Assembly (NCBI GenBank): GCA_009881125.1
Contig: WXFH01000180.1
Location: 1-16,794 of the forward strand
Direction: 5' to 3'
DNA from: Acidaminobacter sp.
GTDB lineage: Bacteria; Bacillota_A; Clostridia; Peptostreptococcales; Acidaminobacteraceae
DNA: 16,794 nt
The stretch's first letter is position 1. Every line of letters starts with the position of its first letter. Shown here piece after piece: positions 1 through 8,499 of this stretch. Position numbers and translations under genes: made by a program. The notes under the pieces were generated by a model. The model was not told the origin of the DNA. It saw nothing but the letters and a program-made list of their open reading frames with translations, and searched no databases.

Positions 1-966
1 TTAAAACCATTATTTGCTAGTCTGTTGGCCGCTGGACTTATTTTAATGACCACCCTGCCAGTTATAGGCACGACGGTTCAACCGTCTCAGCCCACTGTCA
101 ATCTGGGAACCACTACAAGCTTTGCTGTTTTAGCCGGTACGACGATCACCAATACTGGTGAAACTGTCATTCAAGGCGATGCAGGCTCCAACGTGGGCTT
201 GTTCCCAGGAACTTCTATTACGGGCCAGACCTCCATGACTATAGGCGGCGCGGTACATATCGCCGACTCTGTAGCCTCTATTGCTAAAACAGATTTGCAG
301 ACAGCCTATAATGACGCTGCTGGCAGAACACCAGTAACACGTATTCCTTCTGAGCTTGGCGGTAAAACCTTGACACCAGGCGTTTACGATTCAGCCGACG
401 GTACCTTTCAAATCACCGGCACACTGACTCTGGATGCCCAAGGAAACCCGGACGGCGTTTTTATCTTTAAATCAGCATCCACTTTAATCACAGCTGTGGA
501 CAGCAATGTTGCCCTCATCAACAGCGCCCGTTATTGCAGAACATTCTGGACCGTTGGCAGCTCAGCAACACTTGGTGTGAACTCGCATTTTGTAGGGCAC
601 ATCTTTGCTGTAACCTCAATCGCTGCCAATACCGGCGCTTCAGTTCAAGGGCAGTTATTGGCAATGAACGGCGCAGTCACCCTTGACAACAATACCATCA
701 CCAATGGGGTCTGTGATGAAACAGATACACCTGTGGTCGTCACACCGCCTGATGCCGAGACACCTACGCCAACTGAAACACCAACACCGGTTGTAACGCC
801 ACCAACAACGGAACCTAGCCCTGTGACCGTCGAAGCACCTTCCGAAGCCGTTACAGAAACCGTAACAGGCGGCAGAATGCCGGATACAGCAACACCATGG
901 TACACCCTTCTTCTGATTGGAGCTGTATTAGTCGTTGCAGGTGCTGTAAGCTGGAAAAAACGGTAA
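1..966 (+). CDS. DUF3494 (ice-binding-like) cell-wall anchored surface protein, 5' partial
   Basis: The reading frame is open from base 1, so the true start lies left of the window. The first codons give a hydrophobic stretch typical of a signal peptide (about bases 4-75), preceded by a lysine. The body matches the DUF3494 beta-solenoid family: an LGTTTSFAVLAG opening, an NTG...GDAGSNVG segment, a GVFIFKSASTL strand and the CRTFWTVGSSATLG motif typical of the family. Next comes a Pro/Thr-rich linker (about bases 730-860). The C-terminus is a sorting signal: MPDTA at 877-891, a hydrophobic helix, then KKR. DUF3494 proteins include ice-binding proteins, but many occur in non-cold bacteria and may be adhesins, so the ligand is unknown. 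The class D sortase starts 4 bases after the stop and is the likely anchoring enzyme. The family and surface anchoring are secure; the biological role is not. Confidence 0.88.
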   Translation, partial: LKPLFASLLAAGLILMTTLPVIGTTVQPSQPTVNLGTTTSFAVLAGTTITNTGETVIQGDAGSNVGLFPGTSITGQTSMTIGGAVHIADSVASIAKTDLQTAYNDAAGRTPVTRIPSELGGKTLTPGVYDSADGTFQITGTLTLDAQGNPDGVFIFKSASTLITAVDSNVALINSARYCRTFWTVGSSATLGVNSHFVGHIFAVTSIAANTGASVQGQLLAMNGAVTLDNNTITNGVCDETDTPVVVTPPDAETPTPTETPTPVVTPPTTEPSPVTVEAPSEAVTETVTGGRMPDTATPWYTLLLIGAVLVVAGAVSWKKR

Positions 967-970
967 TTCT

Positions 971-1687
971 ATGGCCAGAGAGTTAAATCGTGGAGAAACT
1001 CCAAGAATGGCTGTAAAAGCTCAAGCTTTCAAAAAAAAGAACCGCATCCGCGCTTTGATTTCTGTTTGCTTATTTGCAGCAGGGATCGGACTGGTAGGGT
1101 TCGCTCTTGCCAAGCTTGACAAGCTGCCATTTAGTAAAGCGGCAGCTGAAGAAGACTTGGCCGCCAACCAGGATCTATTTATTGAGCAGCAGGATACATT
1201 TGTGAATCTCAGAAATGTGCTGCATATTCCAGAAGCACCGCTCTTCAGCACTGGGCCAGAGACATCAACAGAGTTTCAAAATCTCGCTGAGGGCGACTTC
1301 ATTGGAACCCTCCTGATTCCCGCGCTGGAGCAGTCTTTCCCTATCATACACGGGACCAGTGACGAGCACTTGAAGGAAGGTGTTGGTCACTATACACAAA
1401 GCGTAATGCCCGGCGCCAAAGACAACTGTGTGCTTTCCGGACATCGCGATACGGTTTTCACAGATCTGGGAGACTTAATTGTAGGCGATCTTTTGATCAT
1501 AGAAATGGCCGACCGTCTGTTGACCTATCAAATCAATGGCACGCGCATCGTCGACAAAGAGGACCGAACGGTGATTGTCCCTACTGACCATGCCGCGCTT
1601 ACCCTCACGACGTGTTATCCGTTTGTTTATATTGGTAATGCACCGCAGCGGTATGTTGTTACGGCGGCTTTGATTCCGAATGAGTAA
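971..1687 (+). CDS. Class D sortase
   Basis: This is a 238-residue transpeptidase that would cut a sorting signal and attach the protein to the cell wall. An N-terminal basic segment and one membrane helix (about residues 27-46) orient the catalytic domain outside the cell. The catalytic set is visible: His158 in LSGHRD, Cys215 in TLTTC, and Arg227 in APQRY. The TLTTC-YP form and the short domain fit class D. It follows the DUF3494 protein by 4 bases, so the two are probably co-transcribed and translationally coupled. The protein's MPDTA motif resembles the LPxTA signals used by some class D enzymes. The start is uncertain: the ATG at 971 has only a weak upstream GGA, while an in-frame ATG at 1007 has GGAG 11 bases upstream and would still keep the membrane helix. 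Confidence 0.92.
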   Translation: MARELNRGETPRMAVKAQAFKKKNRIRALISVCLFAAGIGLVGFALAKLDKLPFSKAAAEEDLAANQDLFIEQQDTFVNLRNVLHIPEAPLFSTGPETSTEFQNLAEGDFIGTLLIPALEQSFPIIHGTSDEHLKEGVGHYTQSVMPGAKDNCVLSGHRDTVFTDLGDLIVGDLLIIEMADRLLTYQINGTRIVDKEDRTVIVPTDHAALTLTTCYPFVYIGNAPQRYVVTAALIPNE

Positions 1688-1731
1688 AAGCTTTTTGCCG
1701 ATGGTGATACAATCAAATTCAAAGCAAAACA

Positions 1732-1764
1732 AAATCCCCAATTCTAACCTTGAATTGGGGATTT
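1732..1764. terminator. Bidirectional terminator between the sortase and the mhpE operon
   Basis: A perfect 13-bp inverted repeat (arms 1732-1744 and 1752-1764) has a 7-base loop. On the minus strand the stem is followed by ATTTTGTTTT, a good tract for ending the mhp operon. On the plus strand the tail is only moderately T-rich. It lies between two convergent genes and plausibly serves both. Confidence 0.85.
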
Positions 1765-1816
1765 GCTGTATTTAACAGCACAGTTTAGGGGAAAAACAAA
1801 TCGTTTGAAAAGAATT

Positions 1817-2842
1817 TTACAGGGATGTTTTATTTGACAATTCAACCGCAATTTCAATTAACCAATCCTCTTGTCCACCTACCGCTTTCCTTCTTCCAGC
1901 TTCCATCAGAATATCTCTGACATCAACCCCGAAGCGTTCGCCCGCACGTCTGGCGTGAAGCAAAAAGCTGGAGTACACACCTGCATAGCCCATAATCATG
2001 GCATCCAAATGGCTGTTGATTGTCAGACCTTTTTTCTTTAGTGATGGAATCAAGATTTTTTCGCTGGCATCCATAGCTTTATAGAGATCGCCGCCATGTT
2101 CGTACCCCATTTTATTGAGAACAGCAATTAGGTTTTCTGTTGATGTATTGCCTGCACCCGCTCCCAGCCCAGACAGACAGCCATCTATATAAGTCGCCCC
2201 AGCTTCTATAGCAGTCAAACTATTTGACACTGCCAAGCCAATATTATTATGCGCATGATGCCCAATTGGAATTTTTAAATTCTTCTTTAGTGAACTTACT
2301 TTTTCAAATACATCTTTTGGCAGCATTGCGCCTCCGGAATCTGTAACATAAACCACGTCAGCGCCATAGGACTCAAACTTGAGCGCCTCTTCTGTAAGAC
2401 GATTCACATCTGTCATATGAGCCATCATCAAAAATCCGACGACAAATAATCCCATATCTTTAGCTGCTTTAACATGCTCTTCGCCCATATCCGCCTCCGT
2501 GACATGAGTCGCGATGCGTACTGCCTTTGCGCCGGCCTTTTGAGCTTTCTGAAGCGCTTCAACAGTTCCAATTCCAGGCAGCAGCAGTACCGCCAACTTT
2601 GACTTTGTCAGTTGAGAGGCAGCTGCGCTAATCAGAGAGAAATCATCATGTTTTCCGAATCCATAGTTGATCGTAGAGCCAATCAAACCATCACCATGGC
2701 CAATCTCAATGATATCAATACCAGCGTTTTCGAGACCGCCTGCTATCTGAGCGGCATCATCCAGTGTGAATTGATGGGAAACGGTATGGCTTCCATCTCT
2801 AAGCGTCGTATCTGTTAAGTAGATTCTAGACAATCTGTTCAC
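1817..2842 (-). CDS. mhpE: 4-hydroxy-2-oxovalerate aldolase
   Basis: Cleaves 4-hydroxy-2-oxovalerate to pyruvate and acetaldehyde, the last carbon-splitting step of the meta-cleavage pathway. The 341 residues match the usual family length. Visible features are the TLRDG motif with metal ligand Asp16, the neighbouring His19 in RDGSH equivalent to the family catalytic base, the HGDGL segment, and the His196-Ala-His198 metal site in GHHAHNN. The C-terminal region has the helical segment that contacts the acylating dehydrogenase in the family. The GTG start at 2842 overlaps the end of mhpF by 17 bases and gives an N-terminus of family length. A TTG at 2833 with GGTGA 5 bases upstream is an alternative. 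The overlap with mhpF fits the known aldolase-dehydrogenase complex that channels acetaldehyde. It is the last gene of the operon. Confidence 0.94.
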   Translation of the reverse strand: MNRLSRIYLTDTTLRDGSHTVSHQFTLDDAAQIAGGLENAGIDIIEIGHGDGLIGSTINYGFGKHDDFSLISAAASQLTKSKLAVLLLPGIGTVEALQKAQKAGAKAVRIATHVTEADMGEEHVKAAKDMGLFVVGFLMMAHMTDVNRLTEEALKFESYGADVVYVTDSGGAMLPKDVFEKVSSLKKNLKIPIGHHAHNNIGLAVSNSLTAIEAGATYIDGCLSGLGAGAGNTSTENLIAVLNKMGYEHGGDLYKAMDASEKILIPSLKKKGLTINSHLDAMIMGYAGVYSSFLLHARRAGERFGVDVRDILMEAGRRKAVGGQEDWLIEIAVELSNKTSL

Positions 2843-3704
2843 CGCCCATCAACTTTTTTGCATAGGCCTCAGCAATATTTATCGCGGCGCTATTGATGAT
2901 ATCAAGGTTGCCGGAATAAACCGGCAAATAATCTCCAAGACCGGCGACTTGCATCATCGTCGTCACTGTATCATCTTCCATAATTGGACCTAAAATAATT
3001 TCATATCCCGGCACGTAAGTACGAATTTTTTCGACCATCTTTTGCACTGAATCTTTAATAACATCGAGATCAGGATTCTTAACTTTTGTAAAAATTGTAT
3101 TTCTCATATAAATTGGAGGCTCAGCTGGATTGACGATAATTATAACCTTGCCCTCGTCTGCTCCGCCAACCTTTTCAAGCGCTTCCTTTGTGGTAACTGT
3201 AAATTCATCAATATTTTTTCTTGTACCAGGTCCAATACTTTTGCTGCTGACAGAAGAGACGATTTCAGCGTAATAGACATCAGCAACTTCATTTATTGCG
3301 GCGACAATTGGCGTTACTGCTTGGCCGGCACATGTGACTGTATTGACGTTTTCCAGTTCCAAAAAATCCTCTGTCAGGTTTACCGCAGGAACACAGTAGG
3401 GACCAACCGCCGCAGGCGTAAGGTCAATTGCGAATTTCCCAGCCTCTTTGAGCAACGGTGCATGCTGCAAATGCGCGGTCGCACTGGTACAATCAAACAC
3501 AATCTGTATGTCATCTTCTTTTAGAATGTCAGCTATACCGTTGCTGGAAGCTCTGACCCCCATTTGACGGGCATGATCCAAACCCTTTGATTCGCGAATA
3601 TTCACGATCAGTGACGTCTCTAAGTATGGGCTTCGTTTGATTTTATACAACAAGTCCAGCCCAATATTGCCCGGCCCAATCACGCCAACTTTAATTTTCT
3701 TCAT
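2826..3704 (-). CDS. mhpF: Acetaldehyde dehydrogenase, acylating
   Basis: Oxidises acetaldehyde to acetyl-CoA with NAD+ and CoA, partnering the aldolase encoded next to it. The N-terminal NAD-binding motif is [12 protein letters not shown]. The catalytic Cys lies in TVTCAGQA (Cys125 from the ATG start); most family members have [29 protein letters not shown] and [10 protein letters not shown] are strongly conserved family segments. The chosen ATG at 3704 has GAGG 7 bases upstream and gives 292 residues. An in-frame GTG at 3716 would add four residues but lacks a better ribosome site. The gene begins 17 bases after mhpD ends. Confidence 0.94.
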   Translation of the reverse strand: MKKIKVGVIGPGNIGLDLLYKIKRSPYLETSLIVNIRESKGLDHARQMGVRASSNGIADILKEDDIQIVFDCTSATAHLQHAPLLKEAGKFAIDLTPAAVGPYCVPAVNLTEDFLELENVNTVTCAGQAVTPIVAAINEVADVYYAEIVSSVSSKSIGPGTRKNIDEFTVTTKEALEKVGGADEGKVIIIVNPAEPPIYMRNTIFTKVKNPDLDVIKDSVQKMVEKIRTYVPGYEIILGPIMEDDTVTTMMQVAGLGDYLPVYSGNLDIINSAAINIAEAYAKKLMGGEQIV

Positions 3705-3721
3705 TTTAGACCTCACTCTCG

Positions 3722-4507
3722 CTATTCAAATTTAAGTTGAATATCACCCAATGTCTCAAATTTTGCTGTAAACACATCTCCAGATTCAGCATTTAAAGCC
3801 GCTGATAAAGCCCCAGAGAATATGACTTCGCCTTTTTTAAGAGTAACTCCAAACGCGCCAAGAGTATTTGCCAGCCATGCAACCGCATATGCAGGATCGC
3901 CTAATGCATCTTCTCCTTTACCCGCGTTGACTTTTTCTCCATTCTTCCAAAATTCCATTTTAAGCTCTTTCAGGTCAACTGATTTAGGATCCACCTTTTG
4001 ATCGCTGAGGACATATCGTCCTGAGGAAGCATTATCGGCAACGGTATCGATAATGTTTATTTTCCAGTTTGCGACGCGGCTATCGACAATTTCGATAGCG
4101 GCTACAACATAATCTGTGGCGTTAATGACATCTTCCGGAGTGATTCCCGGACCAGTCAGATCCTCTTTTAATATAAAGGCAATCTCACCTTCGGCTTTTG
4201 GCTGAAGCATAGTCCCGCGATCAGTGACGCCACCATGAACTTCCATGCTTTTCAAGAGGTAACCAAAATCCGGCTGATTGACACCCAGCATATTTTGCAT
4301 AACAAATGAAGTCAGACCAATTTTCTTGCCCGTAATCGCGTCCCCTTTAGAGAGTTTACTGTCAATATTGATCTTTTGAATTTGATAAGCATCCTCTATT
4401 GTTAACTCCGGGAACCGAGCCGATATCGCTTGAACTGGTACACAGGTTTGCTCGGAATTGAGTAATTCCAAAGCCATCCCTTCAAGATTCTTGGATATAT
4501 TTTCCAT
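3722..4507 (-). CDS. mhpD: 2-keto-4-pentenoate hydratase
   Basis: Adds water to 2-hydroxypenta-2,4-dienoate to give 4-hydroxy-2-oxovalerate, the substrate of the aldolase encoded two genes downstream. The 261-residue protein carries the family segments [26 protein letters not shown], and IEIVDSR...[12 protein letters not shown]. Glu106, Glu108 and Glu139 form the expected divalent-metal site of the MhpD branch of the fumarylacetoacetate-hydrolase-like family. The ATG at 4507 was chosen because it puts these glutamates at family positions and has a GGGGGA ribosome site about 8 bases upstream; in-frame TTG (4540) and ATG (4516) starts also exist. The related 4-oxalocrotonate decarboxylases are less likely because no tautomerase or semialdehyde dehydrogenase gene lies nearby. 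Confidence 0.93.
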   Translation of the reverse strand: MENISKNLEGMALELLNSEQTCVPVQAISARFPELTIEDAYQIQKINIDSKLSKGDAITGKKIGLTSFVMQNMLGVNQPDFGYLLKSMEVHGGVTDRGTMLQPKAEGEIAFILKEDLTGPGITPEDVINATDYVVAAIEIVDSRVANWKINIIDTVADNASSGRYVLSDQKVDPKSVDLKELKMEFWKNGEKVNAGKGEDALGDPAYAVAWLANTLGAFGVTLKKGEVIFSGALSAALNAESGDVFTAKFETLGDIQLKFE

Positions 4508-4529
4508 AGACTTCATCCCCCAAATGATA

Positions 4530-5354
4530 TTACTCGGCAAGAAAATCTTCGACTAATTTGCAAAAACGCCCTGTCTGTTCAATTTGAGTCCAGTGACCAC
4601 AGTGCCCAAATACATGAAGTTGAGCGTTGTCAATTAAATTCATGAGTCTAAAGGCATTTTCCAGCGGAATGACTTGATCCTCCCTGCCATGCACAATGAG
4701 CGCAGGTTGAGTAATTTTTGAAATCTTTTCTTCGTCAGATGCCATAGATTCCACTCCATTTTGTCTTGGTGCTGGAAACATAGCTGAAAACGACTCTTGG
4801 AACCCAGGCTCGATACTCGCTTCATATCTCATATTAATTAGATTGTCTGTCACAATTTCTTTATTGTAGGCAAAAAGATTAATCATTTTCTTCATGTTCT
4901 CGAATGAAGGTGTGTAACCCCAAACATCATCCAATCCTTGTGTAATGGGAAAACTAATTCCCATACTGCCCATTAGAACAATTCTCCTAATTCTTTCCGG
5001 ATATTCAATTGCGAGTTTAATAGCCAGACCTCCACCAAAAGAGTTACCAACCAGATCAACTTTTTCAAGCTTAAGTGCATCCATAAAATCAATGACCTGC
5101 TTTGTCCAGTTCGTCATATTGTATTCAGGATTTTCAGGTCTTTCCGTATATCCAAAGCCAACTAAATCTGGCGCAATAACACGTCTATTCTTAGCCAATT
5201 CGGGGATTACAAGACGCCAATTGGCCCAAGCTGTAACTCCAGGACCCGAACCATGAAGCAGCATGACCGGGAAGCCTTCCCCTTGATCGTGATAGTTTGT
5301 ATTGAAGTCACCCGTTTTGATTTGATTCACAATTTCAGGTTTCACATTTGACAT
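4530..5354 (-). CDS. Alpha/beta hydrolase, meta-cleavage-product (C-C bond) hydrolase type
   Basis: This 274-residue alpha/beta hydrolase most resembles the MhpC/DmpD/TodF group, which hydrolyse a carbon-carbon bond in vinylogous 1,5-diketones made by ring cleavage. The catalytic triad is Ser105 in GNSFGGG, Asp226 in HGREDQVIP, and His254 in GHCGHW. The oxyanion segment HGSGPGVTAWANWR near residue 34 is characteristic of the group. The ATG start has a strong GGAGGA 7-10 bases upstream. It lies directly before mhpD, the position held by the hydrolase in mhp and dmp operons, where it releases 2-hydroxypentadienoate and a carboxylic acid. The exact substrate cannot be read from sequence, and no dioxygenase that would make one is in the window. 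Confidence 0.88.
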   Translation of the reverse strand: MSNVKPEIVNQIKTGDFNTNYHDQGEGFPVMLLHGSGPGVTAWANWRLVIPELAKNRRVIAPDLVGFGYTERPENPEYNMTNWTKQVIDFMDALKLEKVDLVGNSFGGGLAIKLAIEYPERIRRIVLMGSMGISFPITQGLDDVWGYTPSFENMKKMINLFAYNKEIVTDNLINMRYEASIEPGFQESFSAMFPAPRQNGVESMASDEEKISKITQPALIVHGREDQVIPLENAFRLMNLIDNAQLHVFGHCGHWTQIEQTGRFCKLVEDFLAE

Positions 5355-5397
5355 AATAAGTCCTCCTGTTTTGTAGTATTTTCAATTCGTTCATGGA

Positions 5398-6708
5398 TTA
5401 GAGGATCCACATTACAGACTGCGGAATAAATGTTATGATCGCCTGGGCAACTAATAATGCAATCAAGAAAGGCAATGTCTCTCGCGTGACATCTTGTATA
5501 CTGGTTCCAAATACTCTTGCGGACGTAAACAAGGTTATGCCGAAAGGTGGTGTCAGCATTCCTATGGCGAGGTTCGTTGTCAGCATGATGCCGAAGTGCA
5601 CGGGATCGATCCCCAGTGTCAACGCAATCGGCAGAGCAATTGGTACTAAAATATACTGAATGGAACCAGACTCCATAAACATGCCGGCGATCAAAACTAT
5701 AATGTTAATAATAAGTAAAATTGTGTATCTGCTGCTTGTCAAAGCTAATACAGTATCAAGGATCGTCTGAGGAATTTTGACGTATACCATTACCCATGCG
5801 AAAAGTGCCGCAGCAGCCATTATGACCATGATGCCAGCAGTGGATATCGCTGATGCCAAGAAAATTCTCGGGAGATCTTTCCACTTCATTTCCTTGTAAA
5901 CAAAGATCCCAATAATAATGGAGTAGATGACGGCTACAACCGCAGATTCAGTAGGTGTAAATATTCCGGCAAAGACACCGCCGACAATAATTACAGGCGT
6001 ACCGAGGGCCCATAATGAATCAAGAAAATAATGCATGCCTGTTAACTTTTTGCCTTCTTTTTCATGCACCAGACCCTTGATTTCAATTTCACCTGCCGCA
6101 ATCTGCTCAGCTTTCGCCTGATAGCCACGTTTTTTTGAAACTAGAATCGTAGGAACCACAAGCGCAGCGCCTACAATCATACCGGCAGGCAGGCCAACTT
6201 TATAGAGATCAGAAACGGCAACTTTGGATAAAACCGCATAAATGATGAAAGCGATACTCGGCGGAATAATAATGCCAATCGGGCTTGCAGCAGCAACAAT
6301 TGTGGCGCTGAATGAACGGCTGTAACCAGCGCGCAGCATACCTGTCATCATGACGCCGCCGATAGCTGCTGCTGTAGCGATGCCACTTCCAGATATCGCT
6401 GCGAAGAACATACAAGAGATTATGGCAACGATGCCTAATCCGCCATGAATATTTCCTACCGCAGATGCTGCCATGTTGACAATTCTCTTCGCTATACCAC
6501 CCTGATTCATCAAGTCTCCCGCCAGAATAAAGAACGGTACAGCCAGCAGTGCCGCAGAGTCAATGCCAGCGAATAATTTCTGAATAACCACAACGTGCTG
6601 GATGTCGTTTACATAGATAAAAACCAATGAGGATAAACCCAGTGCCGTAACGATAGGCGCGCCGACAACGAGCAGCAGCAGCGCTGTTCCAAACAAAATT
6701 CCGCCCAT
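5398..6708 (-). CDS. dctM: TRAP transporter large permease (DctM)
   Basis: A 436-residue, very hydrophobic membrane protein with about a dozen transmembrane segments, the large subunit that carries out sodium-coupled uptake. Family segments include FILAGDLMNQGGIAKRIV near residue 60, the GSGIATAAAIGGVM stretch, and SPIGIIIPPSIAFI, and a second-half TPTESA motif followed by late GMLTPPFGI. The ATG directly abuts the dctQ stop (TAAATG) and has AGGAGGT 7 bases upstream, so the two permease subunits should be made in step. Its 44-base spacing from the downstream hydrolase gene supports one operon joining transport and catabolism. Confidence 0.95.
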   Translation of the reverse strand: MGGILFGTALLLLVVGAPIVTALGLSSLVFIYVNDIQHVVVIQKLFAGIDSAALLAVPFFILAGDLMNQGGIAKRIVNMAASAVGNIHGGLGIVAIISCMFFAAISGSGIATAAAIGGVMMTGMLRAGYSRSFSATIVAAASPIGIIIPPSIAFIIYAVLSKVAVSDLYKVGLPAGMIVGAALVVPTILVSKKRGYQAKAEQIAAGEIEIKGLVHEKEGKKLTGMHYFLDSLWALGTPVIIVGGVFAGIFTPTESAVVAVIYSIIIGIFVYKEMKWKDLPRIFLASAISTAGIMVIMAAAALFAWVMVYVKIPQTILDTVLALTSSRYTILLIINIIVLIAGMFMESGSIQYILVPIALPIALTLGIDPVHFGIMLTTNLAIGMLTPPFGITLFTSARVFGTSIQDVTRETLPFLIALLVAQAIITFIPQSVMWIL

Positions 6709-7191
6709 TTATTCGACCTCCTGGTTAAACAATTGATTCAAAATAAAAACAAACACTTGAAAAACTAAAATGGAAAATGCGATTGGAAAGATCCCATAAA
6801 CGATTTTCATCGGAATTCTCATATTTGTAGAAACCTGAGTGCCTGCCAAAGTCATCATATCCGCGGCTATAAATATGGCGACACCAAAAAAGGTAGCCGT
6901 CAGAAGCTGTTGAAAAATCATGAGCCATTTTCTGACCTTTGGAGATACTGCCATCTCCAAAGCACTGACGTTAATGTGAGAGGCTCTTCCCGCCATCACA
7001 GCAGAGCCTACCATCACCAACGCAATATTAGTGTATCTTGTTAGCTCTTCAGTCCATCTCAAGCCCGTTTGAAAGACATACCTTAAGACAATCTGACCAA
7101 AATAGGTGACTGTCATCAATGCAAAAGCAACTATCAGAAACCAACCACAAACCTTATTTATAACTTCACTGATCTGGTTCAGCGTCTTCAA
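6709..7191 (-). CDS. dctQ: TRAP transporter small permease (DctQ)
   Basis: The small membrane subunit of the TRAP transporter, with four predicted membrane helices in 160 residues, the usual family size. The central motif RWTEELTRYTNIALVMVG followed by GRASHI is typical of DctQ. The start chosen is TTG at 7191, with GGGAG about 8 bases upstream. A longer in-frame reading from TTG 7254 would add 21 residues, but those codons overlap an intrinsic terminator hairpin (7225-7265) and lack family similarity, so they are probably untranslated. The gene ends in TAA immediately before the dctM ATG. Confidence 0.9.
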   Translation of the reverse strand: MKTLNQISEVINKVCGWFLIVAFALMTVTYFGQIVLRYVFQTGLRWTEELTRYTNIALVMVGSAVMAGRASHINVSALEMAVSPKVRKWLMIFQQLLTATFFGVAIFIAADMMTLAGTQVSTNMRIPMKIVYGIFPIAFSILVFQVFVFILNQLFNQEVE

Positions 7192-7224
7192 ACTCTCATC
7201 TCCCTTTTCTAAGCATACCTCTTG

Positions 7225-7265
7225 AAAAAAAAGGCGAAGGACTTCGGGAAGCAAAGCCCTTCACC
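7225..7265 (-). terminator. Intrinsic terminator between dctP and dctQ
   Basis: On the minus strand, 12-20 bases after the dctP stop, GGTGAAGG (7258-7265) pairs with CCTTCGCC (7233-7240). The stem extends inward to about 13 pairs, with three G-T wobbles and a 7-base loop, and is followed by eight Ts (7225-7232). This should stop part of the transcription after dctP, giving more binding protein than permease. It also argues for the shorter dctQ reading. Confidence 0.82.
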
Positions 7266-7276
7266 GCTCAAACTAG

Positions 7277-8314
7277 TTACTGAATTGCTTTGATGGCTTC
7301 GAGATACTCGCCAGAATGGTCTTTGAGGAACTTTTCGTAAACCGGTGTCATAAGCGCTTCAAATGCAGCTTTATCCTCTACTGCGTTGAATACCATACCT
7401 TTAGATTCGAGTTCAGTCTTTGCTGCCGCTTCATTAGCCTTCTGCTCAAGACCTAAAGACTTCGCTGCTTCAAGACCAGCCTGTCGGAACATTTCTTGAT
7501 CCTCTGGGCTCATACCGTTGAGCAGATTTGTGTTCATTTGAAGAGCGGCGAATGCGAAGAAGTGGCCAGTCTCGGACATATACTTCTGGACTTCGTTGAT
7601 CTTGTAATCACGCGTTGTTACAATTGTGTTTTCATGAGCATCTATCGTTTTCTGCTGAAGCGCTGTGAAGACCTCACCCCATGCCATAGCTTGAGCATTG
7701 GCGCCAAGGGCTTTGAATGTATCAATATAGGTTTCACTTTCAGCAACCCTGATTTTAAGACCCTTCAAATCATCCGGTTTCATAATTGGTTCTATGTTGC
7801 TGGTGACGTGCCTAAAGCCTCTTGGCATAAAAGACAAAGTGGTCATTCCAACCGAGTCAGTCAAGCCATACATTTGAGTCGCAACGTCTGAATCGAGGAA
7901 CTTCTCAACATGATCCCAATCTCTGAAAAGATACGGTAAATCCTGAACAGCCATTTCCGGAACAAATTGATTTATATCGGATGCAGTAATAATTGTAAAG
8001 TCGACGTTACCAATCTGGAGCGATTCCATCAATTCTCTATCAACGCCTAACTGACCTGCAGGGTAGACGTCAATCTCGAATCTGCCTTCTGAGCGCTCTG
8101 AGACCAAACGCGCGAACTCATTGGCAAAGTTGTCATAGGCTGTTCCAGGTGCTGCAATGTGACCCAGTTTAAATACTTTCACTTCAGTAGCAGCCGGCTC
8201 ATTGGCAGCAGGCGCTTCAGCAGGCGCAGCAGGTTCGCTGGAGCCGCCACAGGCAGTCAGGAGCATTGACAAGATCAGTAATACACTTAACAACATCATT
8301 CCACGCTTTTTCAT
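7277..8314 (-). CDS. dctP: TRAP transporter substrate-binding lipoprotein (DctP)
   Basis: The solute receptor of the TRAP system, anchored outside the membrane. Residues 1-22 form a lipoprotein signal ending in the lipobox LTAC with Cys22, followed by an Ala/Pro/Glu-rich linker to about residue 44. The mature part shows family segments FKLGHIAAPGTAYDNFANEF, GRFEIDVYPAGQLG, and LKGLKIRVAESETY, where Arg189 corresponds to the conserved arginine that binds the substrate carboxylate. AMAWGEVFTALQQKTIDAHEN also fits the family, although DGQEN is more common. The ATG has AAGGAGAG 8 bases upstream. The conserved arginine implies an organic acid, and the neighbouring enzymes point to an unsaturated keto or dicarboxylic acid, but the ligand is inferred only. 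Confidence 0.95.
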   Translation of the reverse strand: MKKRGMMLLSVLLILSMLLTACGGSSEPAAPAEAPAANEPAATEVKVFKLGHIAAPGTAYDNFANEFARLVSERSEGRFEIDVYPAGQLGVDRELMESLQIGNVDFTIITASDINQFVPEMAVQDLPYLFRDWDHVEKFLDSDVATQMYGLTDSVGMTTLSFMPRGFRHVTSNIEPIMKPDDLKGLKIRVAESETYIDTFKALGANAQAMAWGEVFTALQQKTIDAHENTIVTTRDYKINEVQKYMSETGHFFAFAALQMNTNLLNGMSPEDQEMFRQAGLEAAKSLGLEQKANEAAAKTELESKGMVFNAVEDKAAFEALMTPVYEKFLKDHSGEYLEAIKAIQ

Positions 8315-8386
8315 TTGACACTCTCCTTAATCTTTTTTTGAATCCCCATTGTTAAAGAAAACTATGTTGCACCCCACTTTTGTTCG

Positions 8387-8407
8387 ACATTGTCGCACAG
8401 CGTTCTC
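8387..8407 (-). promoter_or_regulatory. Candidate operator upstream of dctP
   Basis: A 21-base element beginning ACATTGTCGCAC and ending GCGTTCTC on the plus strand recurs with one mismatch upstream of iclR (9357-9377), in the same orientation relative to its gene. It lies 72 bases before the dctP ATG. Here it also overlaps an 11-base palindrome CGACATTGTCG (8385-8395). The shared copy between the regulator gene and its neighbour suggests an IclR-type binding site; this is inference. A possible -10 (TAATAT, minus strand, 8418-8423) lies just upstream, but no convincing -35 was found. Confidence 0.55.
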
Positions 8408-8499
8408 TTTGTAGGGTATATTAAAAGGGTATTTCTACCCAATTAATTACATTTTCATTTTATCCTTAACTCGCTTCGGCATCTTTATATTTTAAAAGT

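Noticed and set aside
3722..4507. 4-oxalocrotonate decarboxylase instead of hydratase
   Set aside because: No tautomerase or semialdehyde dehydrogenase gene is nearby, while the C-C hydrolase branch is present; hydratase is the simpler reading.
7496..7891. 131-codon plus-strand frame opposite dctP
   Set aside because: Lies wholly antisense to a clear DctP gene, has no ribosome site and no recognisable motif.
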